In this document: in pieces, positions 42,201-51,647 of the stretch
Numbering within the stretch: the stretch's first letter is position 1
Layout: each line of letters begins with the position of its first letter
Assembly (NCBI GenBank): GCA_907163375.1
Contig: CAJQUW010012532.1
Coordinates: 1 to 64,000 of the forward strand
Origin: Prostheceraeus crozeri
Taxonomy: Eukaryota; Platyhelminthes; Polycladida; Euryleptidae
Direction: 5' to 3'
Length of the DNA: 64,000 nucleotides
Notes under the pieces: generated by a model
Seen by the model: the letters and a program-made list of their open reading frames with translations, nothing else
Told to the model about the DNA's origin: nothing
Databases searched by the model: none
Translations under genes and position numbers: made by a program

Positions 42201-42282
42201 CTGGCGGCTGGCGGCTAGCGATCGTGCGACATGGATTCGTATCACAAGGGAGGCCATTTTCCGCATGGATGATAACGGCTAA
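39279..42282 (+). pseudogene. RTE endonuclease-reverse transcriptase, copy 2 (broken)
   Basis: Same domain order as copy 1: APE endonuclease, then reverse transcriptase with FADD, then a C-terminal basic segment that here reads through to its natural stop (42280-42282). The endonuclease has the canonical GDFNAKIG. It is interrupted by TAA at 39933-39935, where copy 1 has TAC, and by a small indel near 40516 that shifts the frame between endonuclease and reverse transcriptase. The reverse transcriptase half is then open to the end (40501-42282). Neither LINE copy here encodes a complete product. Confidence 0.93.
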
Positions 42283-43785
42283 CTTAAGTAAGTAAGATTT
42301 TTCAAATTTTGAAAAGGGACTGTTTCTCAACAACATGGACACACTCCTCTTGAAGCAAATGCAATCTGTGGTGGGTTAAAATATCAATTGCCTGCACTAT
42401 ACACTTCTCAGCCAAAGATAGGCTAGCGTCTATCGTCGGACGCAAGTTGATAGATTTTGAGTCAATATCATACCATCCATTCCAATAATCCATTACTCTT
42501 TTCTATTCTACAGACCAATAAGTAGCCTACATGAGATCTTTATTCAAACGACTTGCACTCTCAATGCCAAATCGCTAACCGAAATCGAAACCTTTCAGAA
42601 ATTGCAACGGCAACCACAACCAAGAACATCAATAGCCAATCACATTCGACAATCGACGCTTTAGCAACGTGCACCTGACTACTACCTCTCATCTCACATG
42701 CGTGATCAGTAACCAGCCGGACACATAAATATTCACACACATAAGCTCTGACACGCTCCTGTTCATCGGACCTGATCTGGCTGGCTAGCAGGATCTCTCA
42801 TTCGTGGAATCCTTCACCCTATACTGAAAATCAAACATGCATCAACCACTTCCGAAGATCAGCTGCCTGCATCCCAACAATACTCATCATGTCTTAAAAT
42901 ACTACTCACCAGTTGTGTCCAATTCTGTAGTCATCTCCGGAGTCGCACTCTCAGTCGTTGTTGGCAAGTCTGAGGTAGAGCTCGGTGATTCTGAAACGAG
43001 ACATACACGTACATCTACTCGTACATTTGCTGCATCACATTTCATCAAAGGCACAAACATCACACTACAATTACCCTACTAGTCCAAGCAATCTACAACG
43101 AACTACACTTCAGCACGACCCAAGTTGATTGCAATGCTTTCAAAAGTGGCTTCTCATGAAAACGCATACAATTTCTAGTGTCCACTTCAAAATTGAGACT
43201 ACACATGCCATAGGCCTAATCTTGTTTGTCTGCTTTAGCTTACTCTTCAACAAAAAATTGACTCAAACGACAATCATTCTATGCTCCTGTAGAAATTGAA
43301 AGCGATTTATCCCTTACAAAAGGCATGTCTGCATCAATTTACATCTGCAGGTGCCTTGGAATGTGTAAGATATCACAAGATACGTGTGCGTAAAAGTGCT
43401 TTTGATATAGATGCTTCCATTTCTATGCATTTTCACTACAAAGTACTTGCAAAAATGGCTTCGACTATTCATGAATTAACCCGACCATTTGTGTCCTAAC
43501 TTATACAAATCATAATCGATTACACCGTACATGCACCTAAGAAAGTGATCTGCATGAACAAGGTAGGGATGCGTAGACGCGTTTTCTATCTAGCGGCATC
43601 AACACCTACGCGTTTCACAATCACAAGACGGCAGTTGTGAATAGTAATCGTTCATTGCTGACAAAACTCGATGATTTGTCACTTTACTTGTAGAAATCTG
43701 CATCACCTCCATCCGAAGATAGCTACAAGTGAAGTTGAAATAGTGAATGAGAAAGAAATCTAGCCGCTTGGAAAGGACGTTATTC

Positions 43786-45505
43786 AGAAAACATAGCTGC
43801 CACTTATGACAGTCCAGTGGAAGAAATGCAGTAACTGAGGCAAAGCCGCATCGCATCATTTTGATTGACTGTTGCGATCTGCATCTGTGGTAAACTTCAC
43901 TGCGGTGAACGTGTTTATTGAGGCTGAATGACGCTTATTATATTTAGAAAAGACTTGTGACTTCTTCAAATGGAAAGTTCAGGGTGTTCCACTAACCAGA
44001 TTTTCCTAGATTTTTCAAATGTTGAAAAGGGACTGTTTCTCAACAACATGGACACACTCCTCTTGAAACAAATGCAATCTGTGGTGGGTTAAAATATCAA
44101 TTGCCTGCACTACGTATACACTTCTCAGCCAAAGATAGGCTAGCGTCCATTGTCAGACGCAAGTTGATAGATTTTGAGTCAATATCATACCATCCATTCC
44201 AATAATCCATTACTCTTTTCTATTCTACAGACCAATAAGTAGCCTACATGAGATCTTTATTCAAACGACTTGCACTCTCAATGCCAAATCGCTAACCGAA
44301 ATCGAAACCTTTCAGAAATTGCAACGGCAACCACAACCAAGAACATCAATAGCCAATCACATTCGACAATCGACGCTTTAGCAACGTGCACCTGACTACT
44401 ACCTCTCATCTCACATGCGTGATCAGTAACAAGCCGGACACGTAAATATTCACACACATAAGCTCTGACACGCTCCTGTTCATCGGATCTGATCTGGCTG
44501 GCTAGCAGGATCTCTCATTCGTGGAATCCTTCACCCTATACTGAAAATCAAACATGCATCAACCACTTCCGAAGATCAGCTGCCTGCATCCCAACAATAC
44601 TCATCATGTCTTAAAAATACTACTCACCAGTTGTGTCCAATTCTGTAGTCATCTCCGGAGTCGCACTCTCAGTCGTTGTTGGCAAGTCTGAGGTAGAGCT
44701 CGGTGATTCTGAAACGAGACATACTACGTACATCTACTCGTACATTTGCTGCATCACATTTCATCAAAGGCACAAACATCACACTACAATTGCCCTACTA
44801 GTCCAAGCAATCTACAACGAACTACACTTCAGCACGACACAAATTGATTGCAATGCTTTCAAAAGTGGCTTCTCATGAAAACGCATACAATTTCTAGTGA
44901 CCACTTCAAAATTGAGACTACACGTGCCAAAGACCTAATCTTGTTTGTCTGCTTTAGCTTACTCTTCAACAAAAAATTGACTCAAACGACAATCATTCTA
45001 TGCTCCTGTAGAAATTGAAAGCGATTTATCCCTTACAAAAGGCATGTCTGCATCAATTTACATCTGCAGGTGCCTTGGAATATGTAGGATATCACAAGAT
45101 ACGTGTGCGTAAAAGTGCTTTTGATATAGATGTTTCCATTTCTATGCATTTTCACTACAAAGTACTTGCAAAAATGGCTTCGACTATTCATGAATTGACC
45201 CGACCATTTGTGTCCTAACTTATACAAATCATAATGGATTGCACCGTACATGCACCTAAGAAAGTGATCTGCATGAACAAGGTAAGGATGCGTAGACGCG
45301 TTTTCTATCTAGCGGCATCAACACCTACGCGTTTCACAATCACAAGACGGCAGTTGTGAATAGTAATCGTTCATTGCTGGCAAAACTCGATGATTTGCCA
45401 CTTTACTTGTAGAAAACTGCATCACCTCCATCCGAAGATAGCTACAAGTGCTGTTGAAATAGTGAATGAGAAAAGAAATCTAGCCGCTTGGAAAGGACGT
45501 TATTC
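43786..45505 (+). repeat. Satellite unit 21
   Basis: The unit is 1720 bp, the longest uninterrupted one. It combines both length variants (ACTACGTATACAC and GATAGGCTAGCGTCC) and has a change in the GCGTCC hairpin (GTCCATTGTCAGAC). Confidence 0.93.
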
Positions 45506-45576
45506 AGAAAACATAGCTGCCACTTATGACAGTCCAGTGGAAGAAATGCAGTAACTGAGGCAAAGCCGCATCGCAT

Positions 45577-45895
45577 CAGGGTTGGTCACCCGAAAAACCC
45601 GCCCGCGGGTTTTTCGGGTTTAACCGGGGGCGGGTTTTTCGGGTTTTTCATTCTCGGGTTAAACGGGTTTTTCGGTTTTTCACTTTAGAAAATTATCCTA
45701 AAATTTTTGGTTATTTTCAAAGTGTTAGGCCTATGTATTTTTGTGAAATACATTGGTATATGCTATTTTACATCTTATTCGATAAAATTAAGCCATGCAG
45801 TGTATAAGTACCGTTTAACGAAAACGACTTTTACATAAAATTAATAAAATCTATTACAAAATTCTATTACAAAAATCTATAACTATTAGAGCAAA
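45577..45895. repeat. hAT left terminal and subterminal region
   Basis: The first ~105 bp hold several G-rich words (GGGTTTTTCGGG, GGGGGCGGGTTTTTCGGG) in both orientations, the kind of subterminal motif hAT transposases bind. The remaining ~210 bp to the transposase stop are AT-rich and serve as the gene's 3' flank; I see no gene in them. Confidence 0.75.
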
Positions 45896-48800
45896 TTATA
45901 GTTCATCAGAGTCAGACTCAAAACACTCCTCCAGTGATCCTGCACTTTCATGGTCGTCACTTAAGTGCAAGATCCTCGAGACACTGACCAAACGACCAAC
46001 TTTCTCAACAGTCAAACGGTTCCTCAACTTCGACTGGACCAAGCCAGAAGTTGAGAAAATCCTCTCAATACCGGCTGAGGATGGCGGCAAGTGAAGAACC
46101 TTAGTCATCATTGTTGCGAATGATTTTGGTTTTTCAGCTGTTGTCACTTTGGCGACGTACTGCCAGTACTTGGCAGGTCCAACGGACTTCATTTGCTGAG
46201 TAAACACCATCCGAGGAAGCCCCGTCGGACTGGTGTCCTCTGTTTCAAAGGAAGCCATAGCCTGGATGAGGCCCATCGTCATAATGTCATCTCTGGCCTC
46301 GTTCGCCAGTTCGTGCGGAAGTTCCGGCCAATCATCTTTGTTTCTGGGATCCAACATGTAGGCCAATAGGTGCCATGTTGTGTAGGTCTTTTCGAACCTG
46401 GATTGAATAGCATCGCGAACGTCGGGGCTGATGAAGTTGTTATTCATAAGTTCGAGCCATCCCCTGACGCAGTCAGAAAGAGTCTTCGTGTCATCCTAAA
46501 AAAACAACAAATACACTACTAGGTCATAACAAAATGCACTAGAAGTTAAGTAATTCAGAGTAATTCAAGAGACCTTAATACATGTAATTGATGTGATAAT
46601 GTGATTAATATGCGCATTAAGAAAAGTAAAATGTTCCCATATAGGCTACATCAGTATATTATCTTCGATTATCTTCCGTTAGTCGTTTGTACTATTCGGC
46701 TGTGTTATTCCTACGCTTACAAAAGAATGAAAAGCTAAAGCTTTTTAATTGTTGCACGCTAAAAGCAGTACGGTACATGCAGACGTCAGATAATTTAACC
46801 CTATCCGACCCGGAGGGGCGGATTCTGCCCGCGCCTCCTAATTTCATCTGCCACGGTCAGATAAAATGTCGTTAGAAAGTTTCCTTTACTGACTTTTCCT
46901 AAATCTTCATGCTGTATAACCTGATACTAAAATTTTTATTGTACTTGCTACCAATGACTTGTGAGTGGCCATCTGAAAAATGTACTTATACGTGAAATGA
47001 TGAAATTTGAGAAAAATTCTCATTTATTTTTTTCTTTTCATTATTTACATTGATGTCAAAAAGTGGTTAAAAAATCAAATGTACACTTTTTTATGTACCG
47101 AACGAAAGACAATTTCTTGAAGTTTTATTGTGTCCATTTCCAAGTTACTATCCGTAGTCTATCTGAAATGAGAGACGATTAAATAGCGCGGGCAGAATCC
47201 GCCCCCCGGTCTGTGAAGCGAACATGAACTGCGAATTATTATTTGTTTTAATTTTTTTGATTTTTTAAATTGATTGTAGAAAGGATGGAAAAAACGAAAT
47301 GTGTACCTTTTTATATACCAAATGAAAGATAATTTCTTGGAGTTTTAGTGTGTAAACTTTCAAGTCAATATCTGTAGTCTATCAGGAATTAGAGATGAAT
47401 AAAGAGCGCGGGCTGAATCCGCCCCCCCCCCTTGGACTGTGAGGCGATCCAGATTCCCGGACCGGATAGGGTTAATTTACTCCTATGTTCTAAAGTGGCC
47501 CAATACATTTTTAGGTTATAACAAATTCTTTTTAATCACATAAACAAGAAAAATAATGTAACGAATAATTTACAAAAATAATTTACCTGAAAGTTGTTCA
47601 GTACCACCGAGATGAATTCCAACTGAGTCAGCATCGACTTGGCCTTTGAGACAAGGCCTCGGTTGTTAATGAAAATTTTTATGTTGGGAGGCATCGGGAC
47701 TCTGTCTTCGTCAACGACTTTTCCATAGAAGTCGTAATTGCGGATGAAGGTCTGTAGTGCCGCAGTCTGGCTTGTCCACCGAGTGTCATTGGGGAACTGT
47801 GGAATGACACCACCGTATTCCTTAAGTAGTGCGGCTGCCTTGTGATGTTCGCGGAAGTATTTGGCAACTGCGACTATCGGCGCCATGATTTGTCGTGGAG
47901 TTGCTGTGTTTTCGACTAGATTCAGGGCGTGGGCACTGCAGCCATAAACCATCACGTCACGCCACTTTGCTAACTGAGACCTGAGGTTCACCATCTTCGC
48001 CTCGTTGTCGGAGACAAAGCCGATTGCGGTGCACCCATATCTCTTCTCTGCCTTTTCAATAGACTGTTTCGCCAACTCAGCACAAAATGATGCAGTTTTA
48101 GAGCTTGACCCAGTCGCTTCGAAATCGAGGGGGTACGTCTTGCCGTTACAGTGGAGGCTAGCTGCGATGACCGGCTCGTGGTGGGTGTCGGTCCAGCCAT
48201 CCTGTGAGAGCACGGCGAACTTTCCTTCCATAACTTCTATAAGTTTTGTCGTGCAAGTTTTCTCAGCTTGATCGAGCAGCTTTCCGCTCAAGGCCTTCCG
48301 TGTCAATAAAGGTCTCGAACCGTTCGGGCCGTTGATACCAGGTCGTGTCTCCTCCAAGCTACTTCGAAACGAAGGGTCGTCGACTAAGCGGAAACTAAGA
48401 CGATTTTTGTAAATGAATTCAGCCCACTTCTGTCTAATTCTCTCTCTGTCATTTTCAGTTGTCCTGACAAAGTAGCTGTCCGGCAACGGACTTGCAGATG
48501 AAGACAAACGAATCTTCTTTGGCTGACTTGGCGCATGAAAAACTGATGAATGAGCGAGATGTCCACTGTCGGTTGACGAAATCAGAATAGGCGAGTCCGA
48601 CGAAGTCATAGCTTTTGAGGCCGTGGAGCGAAGCATCGATGATTCACCGTCGTTACGTAGATCGCACAAAGAAAGAGCAGATGTTGTCGTCTTCGTGACC
48701 ACTGAGTCCCTAGAATCCCACGTCGTTGTAGATAGTAGCGATGCAGAAGTAGTCTCTGAGTCCTTTACTAACCGCACTTGTCGAGGATCGGGAGCTAGTC

Positions 48801-48963
48801 GGCGTGCTCGACAGGTACCCTCGTGTTCTTTGAGGCGATCCGCTCTCTTCCGGGACATGGTGATAATATTCGAGCAGGATTTGCATTGATATTTAAATGG
48901 CGTAGTCGAGAGTTCATGAAAAGAATGCCATACAACGTCTTGTTTTCTGCCTCCACCCGTCAT
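45896..48963 (-). CDS. hAT transposase, BED finger and hAT dimerisation domain, two exons
   Basis: Exon 1 runs 48963-47587 and exon 2 46495-45896, joined in phase 0 across CAG|GTAAAT and TTTTAG|GAT, giving 658 residues. An N-terminal BED zinc finger has W12, F15, C27, C30, H47 and C51. A DUF659/RNase H-like core follows, with DGWTD (D255), SDNEAKM (D319) and the C-x-AH-x-LNLV motif. Exon 2 carries the C-terminal hAT dimerisation domain with LPPSSAGIERIFS, its glutamate near residue 603, likely the third catalytic acid. Domain order and length fit active hAT transposases, which excise and reinsert the element in the nucleus. No premature stop or frameshift was seen. The splice model is inference from consensus sites and restored domain continuity. 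Confidence 0.92.
46496..47586 (-). other. Intron of hAT transposase
   Basis: The intron is 1091 bp with a GTAAAT donor and an acceptor after a T-rich tract. About 60% of it is the nested piggyBac-type MITE; without that and one TTAA copy it would be about 414 bp. No coding signal is visible inside. Confidence 0.85.
46799..47471. mobile_element. piggyBac-type MITE nested in hAT intron
   Basis: The element is 673 bp bounded by TTAA on both sides (46795-46798 and 47472-47475), the target used by piggyBac. The ends are inverted repeats starting CCCTATCCG, followed by GC-rich subterminal blocks such as GGGCGGATTCTGCCCGCG. An internal segment of about 220 bp is present twice in tandem (from about 47050 and about 47271), each copy closing with a GCGCGGGC...AATCCGCCCCCC block. 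There is no transposase frame, so it depends on another element for movement. Confidence 0.85.
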
Positions 48964-49429
48964 GACACTAGGCTAGGACAGAAATGAATAACTGATGTTG
49001 ATCGATCAGTCAAAATGAAGAACAAGAAGCGTAGCCCAATCCCCTGTCCTCACCTCGGCTCTCTGCACATAAAAGTAAGAATTGGCACAACTGAAGTACA
49101 AACAGTATGTAGTCACAAATCATGCTAATACAAGTACAAAGTAAAATATGTAAAATAATCAGAGAGATTGAAAAATTTCAAGACAATTTCATTTATAGAA
49201 ACTTTGTTTAAGCATGAAATATTTATATCTAATTTAGAAACTCATGCTTTAATCGAGTTTAACATTATGTGAGTTTAACGACAATGATGACTCTCGGGAC
49301 CACAATTTTTACACCATATGGTGACAGAGGGAATAACCCGAAAAACCCACCCGAAAAACCCGCCCGAAAAACCTGCCCGGGCGGGTGAAACGGGTTTTTC
49401 ATGCGACGGGCGGGTTTTGACCAACCCTG
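48964..49429 (-). promoter_or_regulatory. hAT 5' flank and right terminal region
   Basis: About 350 bp of AT-rich sequence upstream of the transposase start, presumably its promoter though no TATA box stands out, then ~105 bp (from about 49325) of tightly packed CCCGAAAAACCC repeats ending in the terminal inverted repeat. No other gene is visible. Confidence 0.6.
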
Positions 49430-51077
49430 CATCGCATCATTTTGATTGACTGTTGCGATCTGCATCTGTGGTAAACTTCACTGGGATAAACGTGTTTATT
49501 GAGGCTGAATGACGCTCATTATATTTAGAAAAGACTTGTGACTTCTTCAAATGGGAAGTTCAGGGTGTTCCACTAACCAGATTTTCCTAGATTTTTCAAA
49601 TGTTGAAAAGGGACTGTTTCTCAACAACATGGACACACTCCTCTTGAAACAAATGCAATCTGTGGTGGGTTAAAATATCAATTGCCTGCACTATACACTT
49701 CTCAGCCAAAGATAGGCTAGCGTCCATCGTCGGACGCAAGTTGATAGATTTTGAGTCAATATCATACCATCCATTCCAATAATCCATTACTCTTTTCTAT
49801 TCTACAGACCAATAAGTAGCCTACATGAGATCTTTATTCAAACGACTTGCACTCTTAATGCCAAATCGCTAACCGAAATCGAAACCTTTCAGAAATTGCA
49901 ACGGCAACCACAACCAAGAGCATCAGTAGCCAATCACATTCGACAATCGACGCTTTAGCAACGTGCACCTGACTACTACCTCTCATCTCACATGCGTGAT
50001 CAGTAACAAGCCGGACACATAAATATTCACACACATAAGCTCTGACACGCTCCTGTTCATCGGATCTGATCTGGCTGGCTAGCAGGATCTCTCATTCGTG
50101 GAATCCTTCACCCTATACTGAAAATCAAACATGCATCAACCACTTCCGAAGATCAGCTGCCTGCATCCCAACAATACTCATCATGTCTTAAAAATACTAC
50201 TCACCAGTTGTGTCCAATTCTGTAGTCATCTCCGGAGTCGCACTCTCAGTCGTTGTTGGCAAGTCTGAGGTAGAGCTCGGTGATTCTGAAACGAGACATA
50301 CACGTGCATCTACTCGTACATTTGCTGCATCACATTTCATCAAAGGCACAAACATCACACTACAATTACCCTACTAGTCCAAGCAATCTACAACGAACTA
50401 CACTTCAGCACGACCCAAGTTGATTGCAATGCTTTCAAAAGTGGCTTCTCATGAAAACGCATACAATTTCTAGTGTCCACTTCAAAATTGAGACTACACA
50501 TGCCAAAGGCCTAATCTTGTTTGTATGCTTTAGCTTACTCTTCAACAAAAAAATTGACTCAAACGACAATCATTCTATGCTCCTGTAGAGATTAAAAGCG
50601 ATTTATCCCTTACAAAAGGCATGTCTGCATCAATTTACATCTGCAGGTGACTTGGAATGTGTAAGATATCACAAGATACATGTGCGTAAAAGTGCTTTTG
50701 ATATAGATGCTTCCATTTCTATGCATTTTCACTACAAAGTACTTGCAAAAATGGCTTCGACTATTCATGAATTAACCCGACCATTTGTGTCCTAACTTAT
50801 ACAAATCATAATGGATTACACCGTACATGCACCTAAGAAAGTGATCTGCATGAACAAGGTAGGGATGCGTAGACGCGTTTACTATCTAGCGGCATCAACA
50901 CCTACGCGTTTCACAATCACAAGACGGCAGTTGTGAATAGTAATCGTTCATTGCTGGCAAAACTCGATGATTTGTCACTTTACTTGTAGAAAACTGCATC
51001 ACCTCCATCCGAAGATAGCTACAAGTGCTGTTGAAATAGTGAATGAGAAAAGAAATCTAGCCGCTTATAGCGGCCAC

Positions 51078-51247
51078 AGATAACATAGCTGCCACTTATG
51101 ACAGTCCAGTGGAAGAAATGCAGTAACTGAGGCAAAGCCGCATCGCATCATTTTGATTGACTGTTGCGATCTGCATCTGTGGTAAACTTCAATGGGATAA
51201 ACGTGTTTATTGAGGCTGAATGACGCTCATTATATTTAGAAAAGACA
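51078..51247 (+). repeat. Satellite unit 23, partial
   Basis: The first 170 bp of a monomer, ending abruptly at AGAAAAGAC where the Polinton terminus begins. Confidence 0.9.
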
Positions 51248-51647
51248 GTAATGGGCAAAAGACCGTTCTAGGACACCATAAAATTCAAAAAAATAGTATC
51301 TTTAAAAACGACATAAATTCATGAATTTAGACCCTTTTTCAGGTTTTTAAGACCTAAATTCATGAATTTAGTCGTTTTTAAAGATACCGATTTTTCAAAA
51401 AAATTGTACTTTTTAAATGGTCTAAATTCATGAATTTTGGTCATTTTTCAGGTTATGAAGACCTAAATTCATAAATTTGGGCGTTTTTAAAAATATCCAA
51501 TTTTTCAAATTTTTCAAAATTTCAAATTTGAGAATTACAATTTTCACCCTTAAAATCATGACCGTTCCAGGACACCGAAAATCATAAAAGTTAAGAATTT
51601 CAAATTCATGAATTTTATCCCTCTTTCAGGTTTTTAAAATATATCAT
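51248..51647. repeat. Polinton terminal region, palindrome-rich
   Basis: About 400 bp with no gene. The word TAAATTCATGAATTTA, a perfect palindrome, occurs at 51314-51329 and within 51354-51371, where it extends to 18 bp. Near-copies lie at about 51422, 51464 and 51605. The first two form a larger inverted repeat with ~30-bp arms (51304-51380). A 17-bp direct repeat, GACCGTTCNAGGACACC, is at 51262-51278 and 51560-51576. This is presumably part of the terminal inverted repeat; the partner end is outside the window. Confidence 0.7.

Larger units (their letters stand above)
38603..42296 (+). mobile_element. RTE-clade LINE, copy 2
   Basis: The element is 3694 bp at exactly the same position in the satellite monomer as copy 1, with the same truncation-free 5' end and the same TAAG-repeat tail. 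The identical junctions show this is not a second retrotransposition event. It is a duplicate of copy 1 made when the satellite unit was amplified. About 13 differences separate the two, and the lesions in the long frame are different in each. Confidence 0.93.
38379..43785 (+). repeat. Satellite unit 20 carrying LINE copy 2
   Basis: The unit is 5407 bp, identical in layout to the preceding one. Its satellite part differs from the previous unit at more positions per kilobase than the LINE part does. Confidence 0.93.
45577..49429 (-). mobile_element. hAT DNA transposon, apparently intact
   Basis: The element is 3853 bp, inserted into satellite unit 22 with a perfect 8-bp duplication, CATCGCAT (45569-45576 and 49430-49437), the size used by hAT elements. 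The termini are a perfect 12-bp inverted repeat, CAGGGTTGGTCA, of the CAG-starting hAT type. Both subterminal regions are dense in CGGGTTTTTCGGG-like words. One two-exon transposase gene on the minus strand has no visible break. Its intron holds a 673-bp piggyBac-type MITE. Clean ends and an open gene point to a recent insertion and possibly an active element. Confidence 0.95.
45506..51077 (+). repeat. Satellite unit 22 (interrupted by hAT element)
   Basis: Net length is about 1711 bp without the hAT and its 8-bp duplication. It has CACTGGGATAAACG in place of CACTGCGGTAAACG, shared with the partial unit that follows. Near its end the usual ~28 bp after CCGCTT are replaced by a different ~20-bp stretch (51067-51080). 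Confidence 0.9.
1..51247 (+). repeat. Tandem satellite array, ~1.71-kb monomer, 22 units plus a partial one
   Basis: The same ~1.71-kb sequence recurs head to tail across the first 51 kb, recognisable each time by AGAAAACATAGCTGCC. Uninterrupted units are 1688-1720 bp, mostly 1705-1714, and differ from one another at roughly one to a few percent of positions by eye. Interruptions are transposon insertions and one rearranged unit. Short frames of 60-114 codons recur simply because the DNA recurs. Single-base indels between units (for example catactacgtac versus catacacgtac) put different units in different frames, so these do not look like selected proteins. I found no rRNA, tRNA or snRNA in the monomer. 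The extent and homogeneity suggest a heterochromatic or subtelomeric/centromeric block, which is inference. The left edge lies outside the window. Confidence 0.97.

Noticed and set aside
46687-46875. 62-codon frame in the hAT intron
   Set aside because: It spans the boundary of the nested MITE, has no domain, and lies on the strand opposite the transposase.
1-51247. CRISPR array, rDNA or tRNA/5S cluster as explanation for the tandem repeats
   Set aside because: Monomers are 1.7 kb without spacers. I found no 5S, 18S/28S, tRNA A/B box pair or snRNA sequence in the unit.
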